A stretch of 64,000 nt of DNA from Balanoglossus misakiensis. Lineage: Eukaryota > Hemichordata. The notes below the pieces were generated by a model. That model did no database searches, was not told the DNA's origin, and worked only from the letters and a program-made list of their open reading frames with translations. Where the stretch lies: contig CM082595.2 of NCBI GenBank assembly GCA_040954595.2, positions 7,440,001-7,504,000 of the forward strand, in the 5' to 3' direction. Made by a program: the position numbers and the translations under genes. Shown here one piece after another: positions 25,401 to 36,700 of this stretch; within the stretch, counting starts at the first letter, position 1, and each line of letters starts with the position of its first letter.

Positions 25401-26317
25401 GATATTTTACTAACAGTTCAAGTACCAGTACAACCCTTGGGGTGGGAGTAACATTTTATTAACAACTATAGAGAAGCAGGGAGGGCATGACATTTTTATT
25501 ATTGGTAACTTATAGTACAAAGTGAGTGTTGGACATGACATTTGACTAACAGTTATAGTACAGAACTAGGGGAAGGCATGGCATTTTACTAAAAAGCAAG
25601 GGGTGTTCATGATATTGTACTTACAGTTAAGTATTACATGTAGTACAATGAGGGATTGTCATAACATTTTATTAACAGCAACAGTACAGAACAAGGGGAG
25701 GGAATGACACTTTATTATCAATTAACACAGCAAGGGGATGGGCATGGCATTGGACTACCAGTTATAATACCAGTACTATGCTTGGGATAAGTGTAACATT
25801 TTACTTATAGCTTAGTACCAGTACAAAGATAGGGATGGGAATATCATTTTATTAACAGCTGAAATACATAAGGGGAGAGTATGATATTTTAGTATTAGTC
25901 ATAATGTCACTAATGGTATAACATTTTAGTATGACACATTTTGCAGAATTAGGAGCAGACATTATACTTTATTAACAGTACAGAGAATATTTTCATGCAA
26001 TTGCAGATTGCAAGGAACATTCAAAACTTTATTTTGTTGTGTTTATGTTAATGCCATATCAGATACCTCATGTGCAACTATCACTGTTTCAATGTTCATA
26101 TACAAGTATTTTTCAGCAACAGTAGGGAAGGGGTCGTCGCGCCGCGAGGGTGTCCCCCTTGATGAGAATATGCCCTCCCATACCAGTGCAAACCCCAGTG
26201 CAGTCGCCACGACCTACTAGGATCTTCAGTTGCTGCCATGCCTAGTCTACACTACAGTTGGCTGCTTCGTTCATTCTAAGAATGATCTAATTTGTTGTGG
26301 ATGAATTGTAATGTTTA

Positions 26318-26640
26318 TCAATCAATCAATAAATCAATCAGAGAAATTTGTATAGCGCCAGTATCTATAACAAGTGTCATACTCAAAGGCGCTTGTGCTC
26401 ATTGGCCCACTCCATATGCTCTTGCGAAATAATGCGTCTTCAGTCTTTTCTTAAAGATACTCAAACTTGGAGCTTGACGAATGTCTTGTGGCAGAGAGTT
26501 CCACAGTTTCGGTGCAGCATGTGAGAATGCTCGGCCACCGTATGAAGAACGTTTGTACATTGTAGTGCATAAAAGGCTCTTACTTGCTGAACGAAGCCTG
26601 CGACCAGGAGAATATGTCCAAATGAGATCGCGGATATATA
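26318..26640 (-). mobile_element. LINE 3' fragment (CR1/L2 type) joined to the hAT-like gene
   Basis: On the minus strand, an open frame (about 26640-26399) reads RRLRSASKSLL, YGGRAFSHAAPKLWNSLP and FKKRLKTHYF, the well-known C-terminal signature of CR1/L2/Rex-type reverse transcriptase polyproteins. After the stop comes a short 3' UTR able to pair agcgcc with ggcgct, and a tgattgat tail (26318-26341). Everything upstream of the last ~80 codons is missing. The 5' junction falls inside the end of the hAT-like coding sequence at about 26620-26650. Confidence 0.85.
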
Positions 26641-29243
26641 TGATCATTTTTAGCATGAAGTTTCACCATCATCAGGTTACTCAGGGTTTTTGTGTGGAGC
26701 CTATTCCTATATTCTGTTTTGGTCTGCTTCATCAAGCTGAACCCACGCTCACATACAGCTGAACTAGCTGGCAATGACAACACCAAGTCTATCAGGGCCA
26801 AAATATTCTTGCAGTCTACACAAAGAATCTTATTTACAGCTGGCCAAGTGAGATCAGCTACAGTGTGACTGGAAATGAAAAAGAAGAATCAGCTGTCTTG
26901 AAAAATTCTATCAGTTCAGTACTGTAATCATTGCAACAGCAGCAGTTATGAGTATGCTTAAATATCATTCATTGAGTTGCCATGAAAAATATTTAACAAT
27001 TCATTGACAATCAGATTTAAAAAGGAAAGAACTCGCTTGTTATACAAGCTGCTTCTCAGTATATTCCACTCTAGTTCAACTACTGCTGGGTTAACACCTT
27101 GTTGTTGAAGGGTCTGGCTGAAGTGATCTGTAAGCATGGCAACATGTTCATCTCCAAAATCTGTAATAGACAGAACTCCAGTTAAATGTTGTAAATGATG
27201 TGACTTATTAAAAATTGATTGCATGCAGCTGATTTTATGCAGATGTCTAATTGAATATTTTGCTAAGCTTTAGCCTACCCGTATTGCTTTCATTGAATAC
27301 TGTTGGCCATGTTGAGAAGTTTGCAAGTTTTGTAGCTGCTAGCAGACCAGTATCAATATCACTAAATCTCTTCTCTAGGCACCCTATCAAAGCATCCACT
27401 ACTCTAATTCTGACACTTTCAAAGTTGACTGTTCCTTTTAGGGCATGCCCTTTATACTCATCCATCTCAAAAACACTACGAAGATATGGTCCTTCCCTGC
27501 AAAGAGAAACACCATCACCATTATCACACCACATGCCTACAACTACATAGCAACTTCATAGCATATTAGCACTTTTCATGCAGCATGCTGTTAACAATGC
27601 TATTAAAAATTTCAAAAAACACACTGACCTTTCCTTGTATTTCTTGACTGCCATGATTGTAGCCTGGATCTGCTCATGGGAATGGTATATCCCAGTATCA
27701 TCCCTCTGGAGTTGTTGTGAAAGTGTGGATATAGCTGTTAACACATCTGTCAGAAAATTACCAAAAACCAGTAATTCCTTCGATGAGAGCAGCATTGAGA
27801 GATGCTTGGCCTTTGGCTGTTTCTTGTTTGAATGATCTAAAGCCACCTTCAAATAAAGACAAATACAAATATTTATTAGATTACTTCAAATCTGTGATAA
27901 AAATAAATAAGTCTTCCTTGTAATCTGTGTTCAACTATTCAGTTCTATGCTAAATTGCTATAAACACATTTAAATAAATTACTCATGATTAAACATGGTG
28001 TACATTGTTTTGATGATTTTGTAGTATTTACCAATCCACATTTAGTTTTAGTTTGCTTTGATTTTAATGACATTTTAAATGTAACATTTACCTGGCCAAG
28101 ATGTTGAACATATGCTGCATACCCTTTCCACACTTGGGTCAATGCGCCTAGGACATGTGATACCCAACGGGTTCCACCCACTCGATGTGGCAAAGCTGTC
28201 GGTAATCCTAAAGCCCGAAAAGTTTCTTTCAGGTTTTCCGTCTGCAGACTGCTTGTGTGATAGAACTTGAAAAGCTCAGTAAGAAGAGTGTTCAGTTTTG
28301 TGTACAGATGTATACCTTTGATGGCATCTTTAAATGCTAACTCCAATCTGTGAGCAAGGCATTTCACCAGTCCAATCTCTTTAGAAATGTTATTCTGTAA
28401 AAGAGTGATTACACCTGACACAGAGCCGGTATTAACACTGGCGCCATCACAACCATATCCGATGATTTTCTGCTGCATCTGCTCGAGTGATATGTTTTCA
28501 AACACAAGAGACTTCATCAGTGCTTTGTAAATCCCTGGTGCATTTGCTCTTGCTACGGACTGCATGGCAAGGAACACAGTCTTTACTTCACCTTTGACAG
28601 CAAATCTGCCGTAGACCACTTCATTTTCTATAGTAGCTACATCCACCGACCCATCTGACAGAAGACTTAGAAATTTTGCATCCATTATATCAGCTTCCTG
28701 GGCTCTCTTTTCAACTGCAGCTATTGCATCAATGAATTGTTTACACTGTTTATCGTTTCGATAAGTATTCCCAACATTAATGCCTTTCTTTTCGTCAAGG
28801 TTACACATCCAAACCATGTCCTTGAACGGCCTCGAGTGATAGGCTATGGCATGAGCTGTGCGGAACAGGATTGAGAGGCGGTCAAATACTTGATGGTTCA
28901 TTTGCTGAATGCATTTTTCTGCTTCGGTTTCTCCTGGCTTGAAAACTGTCCTTTTCATGTTGGTGCACCCAGTTACGAAAGGACCTGCTGCATATTTTGT
29001 ATACTTATCGAGGATTCCAGGCTGTCGCTTGTTAACGGCCAGCAACACACTACGGCAAGACTGACAGAACATTTTGGAAATGCGTTCATCAGGCTTACCG
29101 GGATCGTGGATTAGCCACGGTAAATCTTTTTTCCAGGCCTCTTGGAACTTCCTTTCCCGTTTCTGTGCATCGTAGATTTTGTTTGCAGCACAGCGATCTT
29201 CTGTTGATCGCTTCTTTTTCGCTGCTGGTGCCTCGATATTCAA
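26580..29243 (-). CDS. hAT transposase-like gene (ZNF862/KIAA1586-like), intron-containing, probably degenerate
   Basis: Likely derived from a hAT DNA transposase. Minus-strand pieces: 29243-28092 (384 codons), 27846-27629, 27496-27279, 27228-27046 and 26868 to about 26640, with GT..AG-type junctions. Numbering from 29243: zinc-finger-like C60..C63, first catalytic-type Asp in SDGSVD (D197), second in GCDGASVN (D266), C295..H298 in CLAHRLELAFKD, GGTRW (356-360). The last piece has the hAT dimerisation signature LPASSAVCERGF. Problems: the first in-frame codon is TTG preceded directly by TAA, so no ATG exists before M58 (29072) and the N-terminus must come from an unseen exon or is lost. The third and fourth pieces do not join in phase at the only acceptor I see. 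The 3' end runs into a LINE fragment, and the frame stops at 26580. This may be a domesticated gene relic or an old transposon copy. Confidence 0.8.
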
Positions 29244-29283
29244 TTACCTGTACATCGTCGACCAGACTCGCACACGAAGCCAA

Positions 29284-30740
29284 TCAAAGCAATGGCGCCA
29301 TTTTGAATAAACGAAATCTCGAATCTACCACCAATGCATAACATATGGGGATGTAGACTAACGCCACCACTCTCGCAAGTCGCGAGAGATGCGTAGCTGT
29401 AAAGGCATTCGCCAAGTTTACCGATTGACCTTTTCAGTTTTTATCTGCAAATTTTATCTAAATTTTGGGCTTTGATTATTTGAGATTTCAGCAGAATAGA
29501 GTTAGAAACTTAAAAATTGCCGACCCCCTCTCTGTTAACAGCAGGACATTCGGGTCTGCTTCTTTTTCAAATTACTGGTCCGGCATGAAAACAGCTGGTC
29601 TGGGGCCACTGGGTTAGCGTGAATTTCGCACGCTGAACAAAGGAGTCTGTCAATTTGGGAATGAGCTACTACTTCCGTCCGTCAAGAATTCATACCATTT
29701 TCTAGTAGGGGTGTGTAGCTTTGTGGTGTTGAGGAAGAATTGGAACAGTGACAGATATCGGAACGGATTAGCCAGCAGTGTTTTCACTACCCGCTCGCCA
29801 AATCGCAAATGCGAGAAAAAGGTTGTGTTTGGCGAGACGATTTTCATACAAATTAGCCAAACTTGTGAAGCACTGCTATCTAACATAGTCGTTTGTTTTG
29901 CCATGATCAACTTGCCACGATCAGTGCACTGCAACGCGTGAAAGTGGATCGCTGTTCTGTTCATTGATCATCACCCCCCTGTATCATGAACATCGCAAGG
30001 CAATGCATTGAATTCAGCTCTTCCAGGTAGTGGCCGCACTCGCTTGATTTCCTGTGTGTGTCTCTGGGGATGCAAAGAATGCATGTATGCGTCTTTTCCT
30101 AATTTGCATATTTTGAATGGGTTAGGTCTGCCTTGACTTGAACGCGTCAAGTGTACAGGTTATTATGGAAGTTTCTTTTTAGAACCACGTGTTAGTCTGT
30201 CGGCCCAACCAGCAAAAAAAGGTTGTAGAAATGTCATTATGTTGTATAGGAGTTTTGTACTACATGAAATTAGCTGAAAATGACGGGTGGTAAACTATTG
30301 ATGTGAAATCAGGTCACTTCTACTGAAAATGATAGACCCAGAGAGCAATGACTATTTTAAATTATTTCATATACTATGTTCACAACTGCTATGTACAGCT
30401 CCTGTCAGTCAGGTCCCGCTGCTCCGCCCTCCAGGGTCCTGGTTTGCCGTCGCCCTGGGTAACGTCAGTCATCTGCAGTTCCACTACACTTCACAGTTGC
30501 CGTAATTGGAGCCGTAACCATGTGGTCAGCCTCATTGTTTGGACCTTTATGTCCCAGTTTCACTGCAACGCCATAGGATGTCCGAACGATTTTCTTCTTT
30601 GTGTAAGGTTTTCCTTGATGTAAATCCTGCTATTATCATTGAATCCATAATTTCTGGCTATTGTGTTACGTTCATTTCTCTTCTTGCTGTACCTGTTGTT
30701 GAAAGGTATTATGATGGGTCGGTGTCGTTGGGTCCGGTTC
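29284..30740. other. Intergenic, no gene recognised
   Basis: About 1.4 kb between the hAT-like gene and the satellite. A 90-codon open frame (30539-30811, +) runs from unique sequence into the first satellite monomer, where it ends. It has no domain I recognise. A G+C-rich patch lies at about 30395-30520. Confidence 0.45.
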
Positions 30741-33700
30741 AGCTGAAAGCTTACTTCCTGAGACTGTTTGGGCCAATGACGGGTAAGACCGCTTATGAAG
30801 TGGTGACCTAAGACAGGCGACAGTCAGGCTTCACTTACAAAAAGTGGAAAATATAATAGCTACATTGGTAGGCTGAAAGCTTACTTCCTGAGACTGTTTG
30901 GGCCAATGACGGGTAAGACCGCTTATGAAGTGGTGACCTAAGACAGGCGACAGTCAGGCTTCACTTACAAAAAGTGGAAAATATAATAGCTACATTGGTA
31001 GGCTGAAAGCTTACTTCCTGAGACTGTTTGGGCCAATGACGGGTAAGACCACTTATGAAGTGGTGACCTAAGACAGGCGACAGTCAGGCTTCACTTACAA
31101 AAAGTGGAAAATATAATAGCTACATTGGTAGGCTGAAAGCTTACTTCCTGAGACTATTTGGGCCAATGACGGGTAAGACCGCTTATGAAGTGGTGACCTA
31201 AGACAGGCGACAGTCAGGCTTCACTTACAAAAAGTGGAAAATATAATAGCTACATTGGTAGGCTGAAAGCTTACTTCCTGAGACTGTTTGGGCCAATGAC
31301 GGGTAAGACCGCTTATGAAGTGGTGACCTAAGACAGGCGACAGTCAGGCTTCACTTACAAAATGTGGAAAATATAATAGCTACATTGGTAGGCTGAAAGC
31401 TTACTTCCTGAGACTGTTTGGGCCAATGACGGGTAAGACCGCTTATGAAGTGGTGACCTAAGACAGGCGACAGTCAGGCTTCACTTACAAAAAGTGGAAA
31501 ATATAATAGCTACATTGGTAGGCTGAAAGCTTACTTCCTGAGACTGTTTGGGCCAATGACGGGTAAGACCGCTTATGAAGTGGTGACCTAAGACAGGCGA
31601 CAGTCAGGCTTCACTTACAAAAAGTGGAAAATATAATAGCTACATTGGTAGGCTGAAAGCTTACTTCCTGAGACTGTTTGGGCCAATGACGGGTAAGACC
31701 ACTTATGAAGTGGTGACCTAAGACAGGCGACAGTCAGGCTTCACTTACAAAAAGTGGAAAATATAATAGCTACATTGGTAGGCTGAAAGCTTACTTCCTG
31801 AGACTATTTGGGCCAATGACGGGTAAGACCGCTTATGAAGTGGTGACCTAAGACAGGCGACAGTCAGGCTTCACTTACAAAAAGTGGAAAATATAATAGC
31901 TACATTGGTAGGCTGAAAGCTTACTTCCTGAGACTGTTTGGGCCAATGACGGGTAAGACCGCTTATGAAGTGGTGACCTAAGACAGGCGACAGTCAGGCT
32001 TCACTTACAAAATGTGGAAAATATAATAGCTACATTGGTAGGCTGAAAGCTTACTTCCTGAGACTGTTTGGGCCAATGACGGGTAAGACCGCTTATGAAG
32101 TGGTGACCTAAGACAGGCGACAGTCAGGCTTCACTTACAAAAAGTGGAAAATATAATAGCTACATTGGTAGGCTGAAAGCTTACTTCCTGAGACTGTTTG
32201 GGCCAATGACGGGTAAGACCGCTTATGAAGTGGTGACCTAAGACAGGCGACAGTCAGGCTTCACTTACAAAAAGTGGAAAATATAATAGCTACCATTGGT
32301 AGGCTGAAAGCTTACTTCCTGAGACTGTTTGGGCCAATGACGGGTAAGACCGCTTATGAAGTGGTGACCTAAGACAGGCGACAGTCAGGCTTCACTTACA
32401 AAAAGTGGAAAATATAATAGCTACCATTGGTAGGCTGAAAGCTTACTTCCTGAGACTGTTTGGGCCAATGACGGGTAAGACCGCTTATGAAGTGGTGACC
32501 TAAGACAGGCGACAGTCAGGCTTCACTTACAAAAAGTGGAAAATATAATAGCTACCATTGGTAGGCTGAAAGCTTACTTCCTGAGACTGTTTGGGCCAAT
32601 GACGGGTAAGACCGCTTATGAAGTGGTGACCTAAGACAGGCGACAGTCGGGCTTCACTTACAAAAAGTGGAAAATATAATAGCTACATTGGTAGGCTGAA
32701 AGCTTACTTCCTGAGACTGTTTGGGCCAATGACAGGTAAGACCGCTTATGAAGTGGTGACCTAAGACAGGCGACAGTCAGGCTTCACTTACAAAAAGTGG
32801 AAAATATAATAGCTACATTGGTCGGCTGAAAGCTTACTTCTTGAGACTGTTTGGGCCAATGACGGGTAAGACCGCTTATGAAGTGGTGACCTAAGACAGG
32901 CGACAGTCAGGCTTCACTTACAAAAAGTGGAAAATATAATAGCTACCATTGGTAGGCTGAAAGCTTACTTCCTGAGACTGTTTGGGCCAATGACGGTTAA
33001 GACCGCTTATGAAGTGGTGACCTAAGACAGGCGACAGTCAGGCTTCACTTACAAAAAGTGGAAAATATAATAGCTACATTGGTAGGCTGAAAGCTTACTT
33101 CCTGAGACTGTTTGGGCCAATGACGGGTAAGACCGCTTATGAAGTGGTGACCTAAGACAGGCGACAGTCAGGCTTCACTTACAAAAAGTGGAAAATATAA
33201 TAGCTACCATTGGTAGGCTAAAAGCTTACTTCCTGAGACTGTTTGGGCCAATGACGGGTAAGACCGCTTATGAAGTGGTGACCTAAGACAGGCGACAGTC
33301 AGGCTTCACTTACAAAAAGTGGAAAATATAATAGCTACCATTGGTAGGCTGAAAGCTTACTTCCTGAGACTGTTTGGGCCAATGACGGGTAAGACCGCTT
33401 TTGAAGTGGTGACCTAAGACAGGCGACAATCAGGCTTCACTTACAAAAAGTGGAAAATATAATAGCTACCATTGGTAGGCTGAAAGCTTACTTCCTGAGA
33501 CTGTTTGGGCCAATGACGGGTAAGACCGCTTATGAAGTGGTGACCTAAGACAGGCGACAGTCGGGCTTCACTTACAAAAAGTGGAAAATATAATAGCTAC
33601 CATTGGTAGGCTGAAAGCTTACTTCCTGAGACTGTTTGGGCCAATGACGGGTAAGACCGCTTATGAAGTGGTGACCTAAGACAGGCAACAGTCAGGCTTC

Positions 33701-36700
33701 ACTTACAAAAAGTGGAAAATATAATAGCTACCATTGGTAGGCTGAAAGCTTACTTCCTGAGACTGTTTGGGCCAATGACGGGTAAGACCGCTTATGAAGT
33801 GGTGACCTAAGACAGGCGACAGTCAGGCTTCACTTACAAAAAGTGGAAAATATAATAGCTACCATTGGTAGGCTGAAAGCTTACTTCCTGAGACTGTTTG
33901 GGCCAATGACGAGTAAGACCGCTTATGAAGTGGTGACCTAAGACAGGCGACAGTCAGGCTTCACTTACAAAAAGTGGAAAATATAATAGCTACATTGGTA
34001 GGCTGAAAGCTTACTTCCTGAGACTGTTTGGGCCAATGACGGGTAAGACCGCTTATGAAGTGGTGACCTAAGACAGGCGACAGTCAGGCTTCACTTACAA
34101 AAAGTGGAAAATATAATAGCTACATTGGTAGGCTGAAAGCTTACTTCCTGAGACTGTTTGGGCCAATGACGGGTAAGACCGCTTATGAAGTGGTGACCTA
34201 AGACAGGCGACAGTCAGGCTTCACTTACAAAAAGTGGAAAATATAATAGCTACCATTGGTAGGCTGAAAGCTTACTTCCTGAGACTGTTTGGGCCAATGA
34301 CGGGTAAGACCGCTTATGAAGTGGTGACCTAAGACAGGCGACAGTCAGGCTTCACTTACAAAAAGTGGAAAATATAATAGCTACCATTGGTAGGCTGAAA
34401 GCTTACTTCCTGAGACTGTTTGGGCCAATGACGGGTAAGACCGCTTTTGAAGTGGTGACCTAAGACAGGCGACAATCAGGCTTCACTTACAAAAAGTGGA
34501 AAATATAATAGCTACCATTGGTAGGCTGAAAGCTTACTTCCTGAGACTGTTTGGGCCAATGACGGGTAAGACCGCTTATGAAGTGGTGACCTAAGACAGG
34601 CGACAGTCAGGCTTCACTTACAAAAAGTGGAAAATATAATAGCTACCATTGGTAGGCTGAAAGCTTACTTCCTGAGACTGTTTGGGCCAATGACGGGTAA
34701 GACCGCTTATGAAGTGGTGACCTAAGACAGGCAACAGTCAGGCTTCACTTACAAAAAGTGGAAAATATAATAGCTACCATTGGTAGGCTGAAAGCTTACT
34801 TCCTGAGACTGTTTGGGCCGATGACGGGTAAGACCGCTTATGAAGTGGTGACCTAAGACAGGCGACAGTCAGGCTTCACTTACAAAAAGTGGAAAATATA
34901 ATAGCTACCATTGGTAGGCTGAAAGCTTACTTCCTGAGACTGTTTGGGCTCATGACGAGTAAGACCGCTTATGAAGTGGTGACCTAAGACAGGCGACAGT
35001 CAGGCTTCACTTACAAAAAGTGGAAAATATAATAGCTACATTGGTAGGCTGAAAGCTTACTTCCTGAGACTGTTTGGGCCAATGACGGGTAAGACCGCTT
35101 ATGAAGTGGTGACCTAAGACAGGCGACAGTCAGGCTTCACTTACAAAAAGTGGAAAATATAATAGCTACATTGGTAGGCTGAAAGCTTACTTCCTGAGAC
35201 TGTTTGGGCCAATGACGGGTAAGACCGCTTATGAAGTGGTGACCTAAGACAGGCGACAGTCAGGCTTCACTTACAAAAAGTGGAAAATATAATAGCTACA
35301 TTGGTAGGCTGAAAGCTTACTTCCTGAGACTGTTTGGGCCAATGACAGGTAAGACCGCTTATGAAGTGGTGACCTAAGACAGGCGACAGTCAGGCTTCAC
35401 TTACAAAAAGTGGAAAATATAATAGCTACATTGGTAGGCTGAAAGCTTACTTCCTGAGACTGGGCCAATGACGGGTAAGACCGCTTATGAAGTGGTGACC
35501 TAAGACAGGCGACAGTCAGGCTTCACTTACAAAAAGTGGAAAATATAATAGCTACATTGGTAGGCTGAAAGCTTACTTCCTGAGACTGTTTGGGCCAATG
35601 ACGGGTAAGACCGCTTATGAAGTGGTGACCTAAGACAGGCGACAGTCAGGCTTCACTTACAAAAAGTGGAAAATATAATAGCTACATTGGTAGGCTGAAA
35701 GCTTACTTCCTGAGACTGTTTGGGCCAATGACGGGTAAGACCGCTTATGAAGTGGTGACCTAAGACAGGCGACAGTCAGGCTTCACTTACAAAAAGTGGA
35801 AAATATAATAGCTACATTGGTAGGCTGAAAGCTTACTTCCTGAGACTGTTTGGGCCAATGACGGGTAAGACCGCTTATGAAGTGGTGACCTAAGACAGGC
35901 GACAGTCAGGCTTCACTTACAAAAAGTGGAAAATATAATAGCTACATTGGCAGGCTGAAAGCTTACTTCCTCAGACTGTTTGGGCCAATGACGGGTAAGA
36001 CCGCTTATGAAGTGGTGACCTAAGACAGGCGACAGTCAGGCTTCACTTACAAAAAGTGGAAAATATAATAGCTACATTGGCAGGCTGAAAGCTTACTTCC
36101 TGAGACTGTTTGGGCCAATGACGGGTAAGACCGCTTATGAAGTGGTGACCTAAGACAGGCGACAGTCAGGCTTCACTTACAAAAAGTGGAAAATATAATA
36201 GCTACATTGGTAGGCTGAAAGCTTACTTCCTCAGACTGTTTGGGCCAATGACGGGTAAGACCGCTTATGAAGTGGTGACCTAAGACAGGCGACAGTCAGG
36301 CTTCACTTACAAAAAGTGGAAAATATAATAGCTACCATTGGTAGGCTGAAAGCTTACTTCCTGAGACTGTTTGGGCCAATGACGGGTAAGACCGCTTATG
36401 AAGTGGTGACCTAAGACAGGCGACAGTCAGGCTTCACTTACAAAAAGTGGAAAATATAATAGCTATCATTGGTAGGCTGAAAGCTTACTTCCTGAGACTG
36501 TTTGGGCCAATGACGGGTAAGACCGCTTATGAAGTGGTGACCTAAGACAGGCGACAGTCAGGCTTCACTTACAAAAAGTGGAAAATATAATAGCTACATT
36601 GGTAGGCTGAAAGCTTACTTCCTAAGACTGTTTGGGCCAATGACGGGTAAGACCGCTTATGAAGTGGTGACCTAAGACAGGCGACAGTCAGGCTTCACTT

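Larger units (their letters stand above)
18490..26196 (+). repeat. Tandem array of ~1.8-kb units (three full units and one partial)
   Basis: Units begin at aagttaacatggacgatta-like sequence: unit 1 18490-20970, unit 2 20971-22765 (1795 bp), unit 3 22766-24573 (1808 bp), unit 4 24574-26196 (cut short). Units 2-4 are almost identical. Unit 1 is longer because of a 773-bp insertion, lacks about 100 bp that the others have near 'cagtacaacccttggggtgg', and is more diverged, as expected for an edge unit under unequal exchange. Each unit holds a two-fold repeated ~125-bp module and a long zone of degenerate ~40-45-bp subrepeats. Homology stops abruptly at 26196 after 'gtgcaaacccc'. Function is unknown; it could be a satellite or an amplified piece of a non-autonomous element. 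Confidence 0.9.
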
